Shown: positions 10,365-22,712, counted from the first letter of the stretch. The stretch is DNA of 64,000 nt from Closterium sp. Naga37s-1 (GCA_947471745.1 CANJKZ010000015.1:131501-195500); one strand, 5' to 3'. The notes: generated by a model not told the origin, from the sequence alone. A program made the numbers and translations.

Positions 10365-12410
10365 GTGCCTCCTGTTGTCCCGCACGACTGGACCAGTCGT
10401 TGTCCTCCGCGTGCTTGGCCCTCGTCTCCTCTTTCCGACCTCCGCACTATCTTGTTTCGTTACCCTCCTCGTCGTTCTCCGCCTGTGTCTGTTCTCCCCT
10501 CACCTCCTGAGTCGTCTCTCACCGTTTCCTCTCACCCTATCACTGACTACTACCGTGCTGCTCACCCTGTTGTCTCTCGTGTTCTCGCCTCTCTTGTCAC
10601 CGACCCTCGTGCCTCTCCGTCGTCTGTCTCGGCTCTTACTGCCGCTGTCGCTGACTTTGCTTCCACCCGCCGTCTTGACTACGCCATGCGTGTGGTGGCT
10701 GGTCCACCTCCCGGTCCTCTGTCTGTCGGGGGTGAGTCTGCCCTTGGCTGTGACGTCCTTGAGGACGGGCAGTTTGAGCTGGAGTTCTTAGCAGCCGCTT
10801 CCCCCTCTCTCTGCGCCATGCTGCTTTCCCTTGAGGGAGACCCCAACGCCCTTGACATACCGACACCTTGCACGTACCGTGAGGCAGTGTCAGGGGAGTG
10901 GGCCTCTCAGTGGAAAGCGGCTATGGATGTAGAGCTAGCGTCTTGGAGATCCACAGGCACGTACATCGACGCAGTTCCCCCTCCCAGGGCGAACGTTGTC
11001 GATGGCATGTGTCTCTTCAAGGCGAAGCGGCCACCTGGTTCACCGCCTGTGTTCAAGGTGCGCTACGTGGCTAGGGGTTTCAGTCAGCGTGAGGGAGTTG
11101 CCTTCTTCCAGACCTTCGCCCCGACCCCGAAGATGACTACTCTTCGAGTGTTACTGCACGTAGTAGCACAGCGAGACTACGAGCTGCACTTCTTTGACTT
11201 ATCCACTGCGTTTCTCCAGGGCCGTCTACATGAGGAGATCTGGCTGCGCCGTCCTCCTGGCTTCACTGACACCTTCCCACCTGGGACCCAGTAGAGCCTG
11301 AGGCGGCCAGTCTACGGTCTCCGCCAGTCGCCCCATTAGTGGCACGACATTCTTCGCTCCACGCTTCGTGGCCTTGGGTTTCGTCCTTCCTCCGCCGACC
11401 CGTCGCTGTTTGTTCGCATTGGTTCCACTCCTTTCTTTATACTAGTGTACGTCGACGACTTGGTCTTTGCTACAGCAGACAGGGCAGCTCTGACTGAGGT
11501 GAAATCCGAACTGCAGAAGAGACACAAGTGCATTGACCTCGGTGAACTGCAGCGCTACCTTGGCCTGCAGATCACCAGGGACAGAGCCGCTCGCACCATC
11601 ACACTGACTCAGTCACACATGGTGCAGCAGGTCCTTCAGTTCTCCACCACACAACCCACTCCTCTTGCCGTTGACCACCGACTCACTAGCCCTTTTCTCG
11701 GCAAGCCCTTTGAGTCTAGTGGCCCCTACGCAGAGCTTTTGGGCTGCCTCATGTACCTGATGACTTGTACTCGGCCGGACTTCGCCTTTCCCCTCAGTGT
11801 CCTCTCTCGCTTTGTTGTGACGGGGAGACACCGTCCTGTTCACTGGACAGCTGCTGTGAGGGTGGTGAAGTACCTGGCGACTACATCAGGCATGGGGCTT
11901 GTGCTTGGAGGGACACAGCCAGTTGTGTTGACCGGTCACTTCGACTCTTCCTACGCTGACGACGTGGAGACTCAGCGCTCGACTCAAGGTTACTGCTTCA
12001 GTCTGGGTGCTGATGCTGTGCTGTGGAGGTCTACACGGTCGTCGTCTGTGGCTTCGTCCAGTGCATAGGCAGAGATCTATGCTGGTGCCATGGCGACACA
12101 GGAGCTTCGCTGGTTGACCTTCTTGCTCGCCGACCTTGGTGAGCGGCCTCGCTCTGCACCGACCTTGTACGCTGACAACAAGGCCATGATCCTCCTGTGT
12201 CGAGAGCCTCGACTGGAGAGCAGAGTGAAGCATATTGATGTGAGGTACTTCATCCTGCGAGAGTTGCAGCGACGCGACCAAGCACGCGTGGAGTTTGTGG
12301 CTTCAGAGGCCAACACTGCCGGCGTCTTCACCAAGGCCTTGGCGCATGGTGACCACCACAGCTTCTGTGTTTAGTTGGGGCTTGTTGAGGTAGGCCCTCG
12401 GTTGCTGTAA
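10365..12410 (+). pseudogene. Element A reverse transcriptase and RNase H remnant
   Basis: RT starts in the ALDIPTPCTYREAV segment and runs through RYVARGFSQREG and LQGRLHEEIWLRRPPGF. The catalytic YVDD lies at about 11446-11457. Stops at 11292-11294 and about 11336 break it. RNase H follows with LTGHFDSSYADD and LYADNKAM, with TAG at 12066-12068 and 12372-12374. The frame ends with GPRLL and TAA at 12408-12410. Confidence 0.88.
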
Positions 12411-12614
12411 ATTTGCTGTTTGCTCTGCTTGTTGTGTTTCTATATATACTAGTAAACTCTTGAACCGGCCTTGTGGCCACTTGTTTGTGCTCAATCTGTG
12501 TGGTGACACTGAGCGCCACCCTGCGCTTTGTTTTTTATGCCTGTTCTTGACTGGTCTTGTAATCCCTTGTTTCCCTTGGCTGTTTTGGTGCCCCTCACTT
12601 AGCCTATGGGGATG
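12411..12614 (+). promoter_or_regulatory. 3' non-coding block and purine tract of A
   Basis: Contains TATATA, the GGCCTTGTGGCC inverted repeat, a CTTGACTGGTCTTG word and the purine tract TATGGGGATG just before the 3' LTR. The same order is seen in B, D, F, G and H. Confidence 0.6.
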
Positions 12615-12765
12615 TGTCAAATGTTTATATCTTCTATATATTGTTAGATGGTCTACAGTGAGTTGCCCTCTAAAGGGTACAACACTTTAGGTCGACACTT
12701 GTATCTCCTTGTTCCTCCTCACTCACTTAATCCTCTCGACACGTGTTTCCTAGCCTATTTTAAGA
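12615..12765 (+). repeat. 3' LTR of element A
   Basis: Same 151-bp length and TGTC start as the 5' LTR, ending TTTTAAGA before the flank CCATT. Confidence 0.88.
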
Positions 12766-12869
12766 CCATTAACCACTGGGATAAAAGGGCTTGTTTGTGT
12801 AGCGGGTGAGTGCGCCCATAACCCCCCAGGCCGACGTGCCTGTAACCCTTCCCTAGGATCAATCAGGGA

Positions 12870-13285
12870 ACTCCAGTGGACCTCTGACAGTTTCGCTGTC
12901 TCATCCCTTTCATCCGCCTCTTCTACGGGATTCCTTCGGAGCGCGGCACCCTTCAAGACGATCCCCTCAGTCCTTTTCTGTATGCACTCACATAGTGTAT
13001 GGCCCTTGACCCAGTACTGGCTGAGGGCGATGTCCAGCTCTGGTCATATGTAGTTGACACCTACGTGCTGGGCCTTCCCGACGGAGTGCTACACCACTTC
13101 ACAGATATCGTGAGACACTTGCACGAGCTGGGCCTTAAAGTCCAACCACACAAGTGTCTCGTCTACGACATGGATTTTGTCATTCCCAAGGGTATGGAGG
13201 CTTTCACGAGTCTGGGTATTGAGGTTGCTTGCAGAGGACTCACCCTCACTGGAGTGGCGGTGGCCTCTGATGCGTTTGTGCAGAG
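12870..13285 (+). pseudogene. LINE-like reverse transcriptase palm fragment
   Basis: In the frame of 12927 the sequence reads FYGIPSERGT and QDDPLSPFLYAL, like the GxxQGDPLSPxLF motif of non-LTR-type RTs. After TAG at about 12972-12974 comes a degraded YADD box (YVVDTYVLG, second Asp displaced) and HELGLKVQPHKCLVYD. It is cut at 13285 by the solo LTR and resumes at 27239. It is not related to the copia RTs here. The exact LINE family was not identified. Confidence 0.7.
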
Positions 13286-13304
13286 TGTCAAGAAACGGGA
13301 ATGA
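13286..13304 (-). repeat. Solo LTR, outer end (split by B)
   Basis: The reverse complement ends in CCCGTTTCTTGACA. With 27132-27238 it makes one minus-strand copia LTR starting TGTC and ending GACA. Flanks CAGAG (13281-13285) and CAAAG (27239-27243) look like its 5-bp target duplication with one mismatch. Its last five bases are the left target duplication of B. Confidence 0.75.
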
Positions 13305-13434
13305 TGTCAAATGTTATATCTGCTACAGTTTGTTTAGGCTGTAGTGGGGTAGTCAATATGGGGTACAGTAAGTTTAGGGTTTCCTACTTGTACCCAACTC
13401 TTTCCTAGTGCAATCACTCTTGTTCATTCTGACA
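13305..13434 (+). repeat. 5' LTR of element B
   Basis: TGTCAAATGTTATATC start, GTAGTGGGGTAG and TATGGGGTACAG core, TTCTGACA end followed directly by the PBS. Confidence 0.92.
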
Positions 13435-14091
13435 TGGTATTACGAGCCTAGGTTAGGAACCTAGGACCGCGTAGTCCTAAGGGCCCACGTTTCCGCTAGA
13501 AGCGCCCTCGAGCGCCCTATCGCCTTAGCGCCCTCGTGCGTCTCTCTGTTAGTGCGCCCTCGCGCGCCTCTCTCTCTCACGCTGCCCGTGCGCAGCTCGC
13601 TAGCCGCCCGCGCGCGGCCCGTTTTTTCTAGCGCGAGCAGCCCGCTAGCCGCCCGCGCGCAGCCCGAGTCGCGCGCGCGTCGACTGTTAGCCGCCCGAGC
13701 GACCAGAGCCGCCCACGAGCAGCCCGCTAGCCGCCCGTAGACCGGCCCTGCTGGCCGTCCAGCGCGCTGCAGCCCCGCCCGTAGGCCGCCGCGTCGCTTT
13801 CGTAGGCCGCCGCCCGCGCGCGACTGCAGCCCACACGCAGCCGCGGCCCGTACGCTACAGCGGCCTACGCGCAGGCCCACCGTCGCGCCGGCCTGCCCGT
13901 CCGAGCCGCGCCGCGTAGCCTAGTCCGAGCCGCGCCGCGCCACCCTGCCCGAGCCGCGCCGCGCTGCCCTGCCCGAACCGTGCCGCACCGCCCTGTCAGA
14001 GCCGCGCTGCCCTACTGCTACTGCTGTTCCTGCTGTTCTTACTGCTACTGCTGTTCCTACTGTTTCTACTGCTACAACTACTGCTGCCACT
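13435..14091 (+). other. GC-rich leader of element B
   Basis: Begins with the PBS. It then holds irregular repeats of GCCCGCGCGCAGCC and GCCGCGCCGC words and a GCTACTGCTGTTCC stretch before the gag ATG. Frames here have no recognisable domain. Confidence 0.7.
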
Positions 14092-14531
14092 ATGGCTATC
14101 CCCACAGTTCTCTCTTTCGATGCTGAGGGCCGTCCGCTCCAGTTTGATGCTTGGCTCGACGACCTACACCTGTTCCTACAGATCACTGCTAAGGACGATG
14201 TCTCGCTGTATGACCACGCGTCCGGAACCGCTCTAGCACCTGCTGAAACTGCTGATAGTACAGCTCGCTCCCAGTGGCAGACTCGTGACGCCCACGCTCG
14301 CCTAGCCATTCGCAGTCACCTGCCGTTAGATGAGCGCGCACACTTTGGCCAGCACAAGACTGCTAAGGCACTGTACGATGCAGTAGTCGCCCGCTACTCC
14401 TCGCCTGCCTCCGCTACGATAGGCCGTCTCTCGCTGCCCTATCTTTTCCCCGATCTCGCCGCCTTTCCCACAGTCGCTGACCTCATTACACACCTCCGCA
14501 CTAGTGACACTCGCTACCGAGCCGCCCTTCC
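14092..14531 (+). pseudogene. Element B gag, N-terminal capsid part
   Basis: Starts MAIPTVLSFDAEGRPLQFDA, the shared copia gag opening here, followed by a WLDDLHLFLQ helix, TARSQWQTRDAHARLA and TKALYDAVVARYSSP-like capsid segments (the copy reads TAKALYDAVV). It stops at ALP where D inserted. The frame continues exactly at 21776 with AEFLAKNPP once D and one duplication copy are removed. Confidence 0.9.
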
Positions 14532-14656
14532 TGTCAGATATATATGACATAGTGTTTATAGGCTCTAGTGGGGTAGACACTAAGGGGTACAGGTTTCTAG
14601 GGTTTCACATTTGTATCACACACTTTCCTAGTTCAATCATTCCTCGTTATTTCACA
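14532..14656 (+). repeat. 5' LTR of element D
   Basis: Starts TGTCAGATATATATGAC, contains CTCTAGTGGGGTAG and GGGGTACAGG, ends TTATTTCACA before the PBS. Confidence 0.93.
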
Positions 14657-14825
14657 TGGTATAGAGCAGGTTCCCTAGTGGGAACGTTTCCTAGGGCCCA
14701 CCACTAAAACGATTTTTTTTTTTCCTTACCTGCCCGGAGCGCGCTTCGCGCCTGCCCTAGTCGCGCCCCGTGCGCCTGCCCTCCCGTCGCGTCCCCTGCC
14801 CTTAGCGGCCCGTCGCGCCCTCTTA

Positions 14826-15180
14826 AGGCCCCTTCGCGGCCCCTCTCACGGCCCTTCGCGGCCCCTTCGCGGCTCCTTCGCGGCCCCTTCGCGGCCCTTC
14901 GTGGCCCCTCTCACGGCCCTTCGCGGCCCCTTCGCGGCCCCTCGCGGCCCCTCCCGGCCCCTTTGCGGCCCCTCGCGACCCCTTCTCGGCCCCTTCGCCG
15001 CCCTTCGCGGCCCCTTCGCGGCCCCTCGTGGCCCCTTCTCGGCCCCTTCGCCGCCCTTCGCGGCCCCTTCGCGGCCCCTCCGCGGCCCTTCGCGGCCCTT
15101 CGCGGCTCCTTCACGGCCCCTCCGCGGCTCCTTCGCGGCTCGTCGCGGCCCCTTAGCGGCCCCTCCCCGGCTCTTCACAG
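14826..15180 (+). repeat. CGGCCCCTTCG-type tandem array in the leader of D
   Basis: Degenerate repeats of about 11 bp (CGGCCCCTTCG, CGGCCCTTCG). All six frames stay open because the unit lacks stops. The rest of the leader (14657-15552) is GC-rich with CTGCCGCCGC words. Confidence 0.85.
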
Positions 15181-15552
15181 CCCTGCCGCCCTGTCGTCGC
15201 CGCCCCAGCAGCAGCTGCCGTCGCGCCTGCTGCCGCCGCTGCTTCCTCTACGGCCGGTCGCCGCCGCCGCTGCTGCCGTGACAGCCGCCGCCGCTCCTAC
15301 TGAGACAACCGCCGCTGCCACTGCCGTGACAGCCGCCGCCGCCGTCCCGGCCCTACCCTGCAGCCGAGGCGCGGCCCTCCTCTGCCGCCCTGTCGCGGCC
15401 CTGTTCCTGCCGGCGCACCTCGGCCTTGCCCCACAGCTTACGGACCTCTACCCACCCGCCCCTGGTAAGAGCACCGCCGAGCCGCGCCCCTCCTGCTGGT
15501 GCTGCTGCTAACCTGCTGCTGCTGCTGCTAGCCTGCCACTGCTGCTGCTGCC

Positions 15553-18500
15553 ATGGCTACCCCAAATGTTCTCACCTTTGATGCTGAGGGTCGGGCTGTC
15601 GACTTTGAGGTCTGGGTCGATGATCTGCAGCTTTTCCTGCAGTGCGATAGAAAAGATGGTCTCTCACTGTTCGATCTCACGTCTGGCGCCTCTGCTGCCC
15701 CTACTGCCGATACTGACTGTACTGTTCGCTCACAGTGGGCCACACGCGATGCTGCTGCCCGTCTTGCTGTGCGTAGTCACCTGCCGTCCACTGAGCGCGC
15801 GCACTTTAGTCAGTACAAGAGTGCTAAGACTTGTACGACGCTGTAGTTGCACGCTACTCTTCCCCTGCCACTGCTGCCCTTAGTCGCCTCATGCTGCCAT
15901 ACCTGTTCCCTGACCTCCCCGCCTTTCCCACAGTCGCTGACCTCATTACGCACCTTTGCACTAGTGACACCTGCTACCGCGCTGCACTTCCTGCTGAGTT
16001 CTGCGCCAAGAACCCCCCCCCCATGTACATCACCCTCTACTACCTAGTCACCCGGCTCCGTGACTCCCTTCGCTCGGTCAGGGACCACTTCCTCTCTGTT
16101 TGCCCCACCACACTCACCGTTGAACTCCTCGAGGAGCGCCTCCTGGCAGCTGAGAAGAGTATAGTCGCTGTGGGAGCCTCTCGTGGTGACCCTCGTGCCC
16201 CCTTCTTTGAGGGGTGCTCCCCCTCCCCCCTTTTGCCCTCTGTTGCCTCTGCTGCTGCTGTCGACCTCGTTGGCACCGAGTCAATCGGCGCTGCGTCTGC
16301 CCCTAGCGGGAGACGCCGCAACGGCAAGGGCAAAGGGGGTAAGGGCGCTGGAGGAGCTGGCGGGGGCGGTGGAGGTGGCGGTGGAGGCGGCGGAGGGGGT
16401 GGGGGTGGCGGTGGGAGTGGTGGCGGGGGTGGGGGCTTCGGTGGCGGCGGTGGAGGCGGAGGCGGCGGCGGCAGTGGCAGTGGGAGCGGAGGAGGCGGCA
16501 GTGGCGGCGGTGGCGGCGGCGGCGGTGGAGCTGGTCGGGGTGGCTCTGTGCAGCGGGGCGGCTTCGGTGGTAGTCAGCGCCAGCAGCAGCAGCGCACTCG
16601 TGAGACCCCGCCCCCCCAGCAGCTTCGTGAGTGGTACGCTGCGCGTCAGCGGGGTGGGGGTGCTGGTCCCTGTGCCTACGTCCTGCGTACCGGCGACCGC
16701 ACTGGTAAGCCGTGCGGTGGCCCGCACACCACCCAGCGCTGCTTCGGCCGCCTGACGGACGCCTGGCGTCTCCAGTTCCGTGACGCCACTGAGATCCCTC
16801 GCTGGGGCGAGCTGCTTAGGTCGGGGGTTGCTATCATTGATCTTGATTATGATGCTATTCTTGTTGCCATGTATGTTGTGTCTACTAGTGATGAGGGTGA
16901 CTGTTACCTGTGTGTTCCGCCTGACCCGGGCATTGAGGCTGCTGCTCTAGGTGCTGGTGAGGCTGCTGCTCTAGGTGCTAGTGCGTCTACTGCTCCAGGT
17001 GCTAGTGAGTCTGCTGCCCCAGGTGCTGGTGAGTCTGCTCTCTCAGGTACCACGTCGGCGCAGGCTTTGCACACCTTCACCCTTGACTCGGGTGCTTCCC
17101 GCTCCTTCTTTCGAGACCGCACCACACTCACGCTGCTTAGTCGGTCGGTTGCAGTCTCACTGGCAGACCCCTCTGGGGGTCCTGTCCTTACCCACTTCTC
17201 CACTGTCTTACCGTGTCCGGCGGCCCCTTCTGGCACACTGACAGGTCTTTACCTCCCCTCGTTCTCTACGAACTTGGTGAGTGGTGCTGATCTACAGGAT
17301 GGGGGGGTTGACCAGTTCACTCCTGCGAGTCAGCGAGTGACCCACTGCACGTGTGCTCGGACGGGCCGACACTTGGCCACGTTTACCCGTCAGCTGGGGT
17401 CGAGCCTGTACACACTGACTACTGAGTCTCCTCCGGTTGCTGAGTCTGGTCAGGTAGCTGCGTCGGGTCAGGTGTTTGCTGCAGCGTCCAGGTTTGGTCC
17501 TGAGTCTGCCCCCTGCTCGTGTCGTCTCCTGTCTCACCAGACTCTCCTCTGGCACCACCGCCTTGGTCACCCCTCCCTGCCTCGTCTCCGAGGCATGGCC
17601 TCCCGTGTCCTTGTCTCTGGTCTCCCCCGGTCCCTCCCTCCTCTTCCTCCGGGGCCTGCCCCTACCTGCGTTCCCTGCGTCGAGGGGCGGCATCGCGCCG
17701 CTCCTCACTCCTCCGAGTTTCCTCCGACAGAGGCTCCGCTGCAGACGCTTCACCTGGACGTGTGGGGCCCCGCCCGCGTCCGTGGACAGGGTCACGAGCG
17801 TTACTTCCTGCTGGTGGTTGACGACTACTCGCGTTACACCACAGTCTTCCCCTTGCGCAGCAAGGGTGAGGTCGCTGAGGTGTTGATCGACTGGATCCGG
17901 GCAGCTCGTCTCCAGCTCAGAGAGAGTTTCGGCTCGGACTTTCCTGTTCTGCGTCTGCACTCCGACAGAGGCGGAGAGTTTTCCTCTGACCTTCTGCGAG
18001 CCTTCTGTCGTACACGAGGCATCCGCCAGACGTTCACGCTTCCGGCCTCTCCACAGAAAAATGGGATTGCTGAGCGCCGCATTGGCATGGTCATGGACGT
18101 CGCTCGTACGTCCATGATCCATGCGGCTGCTCCCCATTTTCTGTGGCCGTTCGCGGTTCAGTACGCGGCGCATCAGATCAACCTTCAGCCCCGGGTCTCC
18201 TTGCCGGAGACCTCCCCTACTCTGCGGTGGACGGGGAAGCTTGGCGATGCGTCTGCGTTCCGTGTCTAGGGATCTCGGGCTTTTGTCCGCGACTTGTCTG
18301 CGGACAAGCTGTCCCCCCGTGCTGTTCCCCTGACGCGCCTGGTTGGCAGTTTTACCACCCCACCTTGCGCCGTGTTCTGTCCTCCCAGGACGTCACGTTT
18401 GACGAGTCGGTTCCTTACTACCGTCTCTTCCCCTACCGCACTGCACCCCTCCCCCCGCCGCCGCTCTTCCTCGCGCCAGGTCCCCCCCCGGTAGACCCCC

Positions 18501-21453
18501 TTCCCCCTCAGGGTCTTGCCCCCTCAGGTGTGTCTCAGGTAGACGCGGTCGAGCCTGTCGAGGTAGCTGTTGACTCTGGTGCTGCTAGGGGTGCTGAGCC
18601 TGCGGGTGCCGGGTCTGGGGGTGCTTAGCCTGGGGGTGCTGAGCCTGGGGGTGCTGAGCCTGGGGGTGCTGCGTCTGGGGGTGCTGAGCCTGGGGGTGCT
18701 GCGACTGGGGGTGTGGAGCCTGAGGGTGCTCGGCCTGCTCGTATGGAGTCTGGCGGTACTGGGTCTGGAGGTCCTTCGGGTGCTTCGTTCCGGCGGGAGC
18801 TACCCTCTCCACAGGAGCTGCGCGAGTGGTTTGCTCGGCGCTGGAGCCGTGCTGCTAGAGCTGGAGGTTCTACTGCTGCTGAGGGTGCTGGTGCCACGGG
18901 TCCCGGAGGTGCTCGTACTGGAGGTACTGGAGCTGCTGGGCCTGGGGGTGCTCCTTGTGCTGGAGCTGCTGGCGGTGCTGGAGCTGGCGGTGCTGCTGGA
19001 GCTGCTGGAGCTGGAGCTGTTGAGTCTTCCGGTGGTCCTGCTGGAGCTAGAGCTGCTGGGGGTGTTTGCGCTGGAGGTGCTGTTGGCGCTGGTGCTTCTG
19101 AGGGTGCTGGAGTTGGTGCTGCTGGAGCTGGGGGTGCTACTGGCGCTGGTGCTGCCACTGGGGGTGCTGGTGCTGTACCTGCTGGTTCTGGAGGCGCTGC
19201 GCGGCAGCGGCCGTACTTCGTTTCGCTCCTTGAGCACGTTCTTGGTCTCCCGTCTTCTACTGGTCCTGCTCCTTCCTTAGAGTGTCCACTGCCTGTCCAG
19301 TCCGAGTCACAGTTCCAGCCCGCCTCCCCACTGCCTGCTCCTTCTCCCTACACTGGTCCTACTGGAGGTCTTGCTGAGCTTCGTGCGCCTGCGTCTCGTC
19401 CTGCGTCGCCTGTTCGTGCTGCTCGCACTAGTCGTGGTGTTCCGCGTCAGCGTCCTCCTGCGGTCCCGGGCACGCACCAGATGGCACTGCGTCCTTCCAC
19501 TGCTCCACTGCGTGTCCCTTTGCCGTCTCCTCTAGAGTCCTCTTTTCCTGCTCTTGCTGACCCGGAGTCTGACTCTCTTCGTGCTGCTAGTCCTACTGTC
19601 ACGCGTCTCCTGGCGATTGCTGTCACTGACCCTTCCTTTGAGTCCACTGCTGCGTCTGCCTTAGTTGCTGAGCTTGTCGACTTTGCTGCTCACTGTCGTC
19701 TAGACTACGCTACGAGTCTTGTTAATGAGTCTGAGTGTGTCTGTCCTCCGTCCATCGGGGGTGAGTGTGCTCTTAGCACGGACGTCCTTGAGGACAGGCA
19801 GGAGGAGTTCTAGTGTTTTGTTGCTGCTTTACCTCATCTCGTGTCCATGCTGATTGCCCCTGAGGGAGACCCGGATGCACCAGACATCCCGACTCCGTGC
19901 TCTTACGCAGAGGCGATAGAGGGTCCCTACTCCTCTCAGTGGCAGTCAGCCATGGACGCAGAGATGGCTTCCTGGAAGTCCACAGGCACCTACGTCGACG
20001 AGGTTCCCCCACCTGGGGCGAACATCGTCAGTGGCATGTGGATTTTCAGGGTGAAGCGGCCGCCGGGTTCTCCGCCTGTCTTCAAGGCGCGTTACGTGGC
20101 TCGAGGCTTCAGTCAGCGGCAGGGAGTTGACTACTTTCACACCGAAGATGACCACTCTTCGGGTGCTGCTGCACATAGCCGCTCAGCGCGACTACGAGCT
20201 TCACTCTCTTGACTTCAGCACTGCTTTCCTACAGGGCAGCCTGCACGAGGAGATCTGGCTGCGCCGCCCACCTGGCTTCACTGGGTCTTTTCCTCTTCGT
20301 ACCCAGTGGAGCCTCCGGCGGCCAGTCTACGGTCTCCGCCAGGCGCCCCGTGAGTGGCACGACACACTGAGGACTACACTTGCGGCTCTTGGGTTTGCTC
20401 CTTCTACTGCCGACCCGTCGCTGTTTCTACGCACCCACACCTCTTTGCCGCCGTTCTACATCCTCGTGTACGTCGACGACTTGGTCTTTGCTACTGCTGA
20501 CACTGCTGGACTCGCCCACGTGAAGTCCGAGCTGCAGAAGAGACACACGTGCACAGACCTGGGTGAACTGCGCAGCTACCTTGGCTTGCAGATTACCCGG
20601 GACAGAGCACAGCGCACCATTACCCTGACTCAGTCACACATGGTGCAGCAGGTCCTTCAGCGCTTCGACTTCACGTACTCCTCGCCTCAGGCCACTCCTC
20701 TGTCTACTCGCCACTCGCTCTCAGCTCTGCCTTCGGATGAGTCCGTAGAGTCGAGTGGCCCGTACCCAGAGCTTGTTGGCTGCCTCATGTACCTGATGAC
20801 CTGCTCTCGACCTGACCTTGCATACCCTCTTAGCATCTTGGCACGCTATTTTGCTCCTGGGAGACACAGACCAGAGCACATGGCTGCAGCGAAGAGGGTT
20901 TTTCGCTACTTGTGCAGTACGTCAGGCATGGGGCTCGTGCTTGGAGGGCGGAGTCCAGTGGTCCTCACTGGTCACGCAGACGCTTTCTTGGGCTGACGAC
21001 CAGGCTACGCAGCGGTCGTCACAGGGTTACACCTTCAGCCTTGGTTCCGGCTCTGTTTCGTGGCGGTCTACCCGCTCGTCTTCTGTTCTCGGCTCCAGCT
21101 GTGAGGCTAAGATCTACGTAGGGGCCATGGCTGCACAGGAGTTACGCTGGCTCACCTACCTGCTGACTGACCTAGGAGAGCCGCCTCGTTCTCCTCCAGT
21201 TCTGTACGTAGACAACAAGGCCATGCTGGCCTTGTGTCGGGAGCACAGACTGGAGCACAGAACGAAGCACATTGCTCTTCGCTACTTCCTTGCTCGTGAG
21301 CTGCAGCAGCGTGGTCAGCTGCGCCTTGCTTACGTGGCCTTTCGGGCCAACACTGCTGATATCTTTACCAAGGCACTTCAGCCTTGTGATCATCAGCGCT
21401 TTTGTACGATGCTAGGTCTTGTGCCTACTTGGCCTCACTTGCTCACTTCTTGA
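15553..21453 (+). pseudogene. Element D gag-pol polyprotein, disrupted
   Basis: Gag starts MATPNVLTFDAEG. A one-base loss near 15828 shifts the frame, which then runs 15831-18269. That frame covers the rest of capsid, a Gly tract (about 16320-16540), PPQQLREWY, the zinc knuckle C-X13-C-X3-H-X4-C (CAYVLRTGDRTG onward), protease LDSGAS (about 17084), LWHHRLGH, and integrase with LHLDVWGP, LHSDRGGEF and KNGIAERRIG. TAG at 18267-18269 replaces the Trp codon of RVWGS. Further lesions: a deletion near 18325, TAG at 19811-19813, a 14-bp deletion near 20137, and one extra base near 20987 in RNase H. RT keeps YVDD (about 20470). The linker (18560-19250) holds SPQELREWF and PGGAEPGGA repeats. The last frame ends at 21453. 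Confidence 0.92.
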
Positions 21454-21645
21454 CCTTGCTTGTACTGTGATCCATCTATACCTGCACTTGCTTGTTTACC
21501 TTTATATATGATCCTGCATGTGAACTGGCCTTGTGGCCTTGAACTGGTGCTCGGAATGTGTGGTGTCATTGTGATCCACCCTGAGCTTGCTTTGCCTGAC
21601 TGGTCTTGTGACCCCTAGTTCTCCCCCACTTTGCCTATGGGGGTG
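21454..21645 (+). promoter_or_regulatory. 3' non-coding block and purine tract of D
   Basis: Holds TATATATG, the GGCCTTGTGGCC inverted repeat, GATCCACCCTGAGCTTGC, GACTGGTCTTGTGACC and the purine tract TATGGGGGTG before the LTR. Confidence 0.6.
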
Positions 21646-21770
21646 TGCCAGATATATATGACATAGTGTTTGTAGGCTCTAGTGGGGTAGACACTAAGGG
21701 GTACAGGTTTCTAGGGTTTCACATTTGTATCACACACTTTCCTAGTTCAATCATTCCTCGTTATTTCACA
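21646..21770 (+). repeat. 3' LTR of element D
   Basis: Starts TGCCAG rather than TGTCAG. It is otherwise nearly identical to 14532-14656 and is followed by the CTTCC duplication. Confidence 0.93.
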
Positions 21771-21775
21771 CTTCC

Positions 21776-22685
21776 TGCTGAGTTCCTCGCCAAGAACCCC
21801 CCCCTCCCCCCCCCGATGTACCTCGTTCTCTACCACCTAGTCACCTGTCTCCCTGACTCTCTTCGCGCAGTCAGGGACCACGTTGTCGCCCTCTGCCCCA
21901 CCGAGCTCACCGTTGACCTGCTCGAGAAGCATCTGCTTGCAGCTGAGGCTAGCATAGTTGCTGTAGGTGCCTCTTGTGGCGACCCCCGCACGCCCTTCTT
22001 TGACGGGTGTTCCCCTCCCCCCCTTCTCCCCTCGGTCGCCTCTGCTGCCGCTGTCGACTACCTTGGTGCTAAGGAAGTCGGGGCTGCGTCTGCTCCTAGT
22101 TGGAGGCGCAAGAGCGGCAAGGGCAAGGGGGGCAAGGGTGGTGGCTGTGCCAGCGGGGGAGGTGGAGGTGGAGGTGGAGGCGGTGGGGTCGGTGGGGGTG
22201 GTGGCGGTGGTGGGGGTGGTGGCGGGGCTGGGGGGGTCAGTGGCAGCAGCGGGGGTGGTGGCGGCATTGGTGGTGGAGGAGGCCGGGGTGGAGGTGGTGG
22301 TGGTGGCGGCTGTGGGCGTGGTGGCGGCGGCTCGGGTGGTGGTCGGGTTGGACCAGCGCAGCGTGGAGGTCCGGGTGGTGTCCAGCGCCAGCAGCACCGT
22401 CTCGGAGAGACCCCGTCGCCCCAGCAGCTTCGTGAGTGGTACTCTCAGCATGGGGGGTCTGGGGGTGGAGGTACCTGCACTTATGTCATCCGCACAGGTG
22501 ACCGCGCTGGTCAAACGTGTGGGAGGTTCCACACGCCGCAGCGCTACTTCTCCCGTCTCGACGACGCCTGGCGTTCACAGTTCCCTGAGGCCTCTGAGCT
22601 GCCCCGCTGGGCTGATCTGCTGAAAAAGAACATTGATATCTTTGCACTTGACTTTGATGTTATCCTTGGAGCCATGTATGCATAG
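21776..22685 (+). pseudogene. Element B gag, C-terminal part with Gly tract and knuckle
   Basis: Continues the capsid from 14531: AEFLAKNPP, a YHLVTCLPDSLRAVRD segment and LLEKHLLAAEASI. Then comes a basic KSGKGKGGKG start and an ~80-residue Gly tract (about 22130-22340). Next are SPQQLREWY and the knuckle CTYVIRTGDRAGQT followed by CGRFH, in which the last Cys is replaced by Tyr (QRYF). A TAG at 22683-22685 closes the frame directly after LGAMYA, where H reads on. Confidence 0.88.
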
Positions 22686-22712
22686 ACTATTAGTGTTGAG
22701 GGTGACTGTTAC

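Larger units (their letters stand above)
5473..12765 (+). mobile_element. Ty1/copia element A, decayed but with both LTRs
   Basis: The two 151-bp LTRs differ at roughly eight positions by eye. Flanks are CCACT on the left and CCATT (12766-12770) on the right, a 5-bp target duplication with one mismatch. A primer site TGGTATTAGAGTAGG starts at 5624. Domain order is gag, protease, integrase, RT, RNase H, which defines copia. Several frameshifts and TAG codons make it non-coding today. It appears inserted beside a LINE-like RT relic. Confidence 0.9.
14532..21770 (+). mobile_element. Ty1/copia element D nested in B
   Basis: 7,239 bp with two 125-bp LTRs that differ at two positions by eye. The target duplication CTTCC is perfect (14527-14531 and 21771-21775). 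PBS TGGTATAGAGCAGG starts at 14657. It carries a full gag-pol domain set but at least six lesions, so it is a recent but inactive copy. Confidence 0.95.

Noticed and set aside
18570..19280. Leu/Val-rich GVLSLGVLSLG frames resembling leucine-rich repeats (also 24704-25069, 48083-49153, 59872-60555)
   Set aside because: These are shifted frames of the PEPGGA and GAGGA linker repeats.
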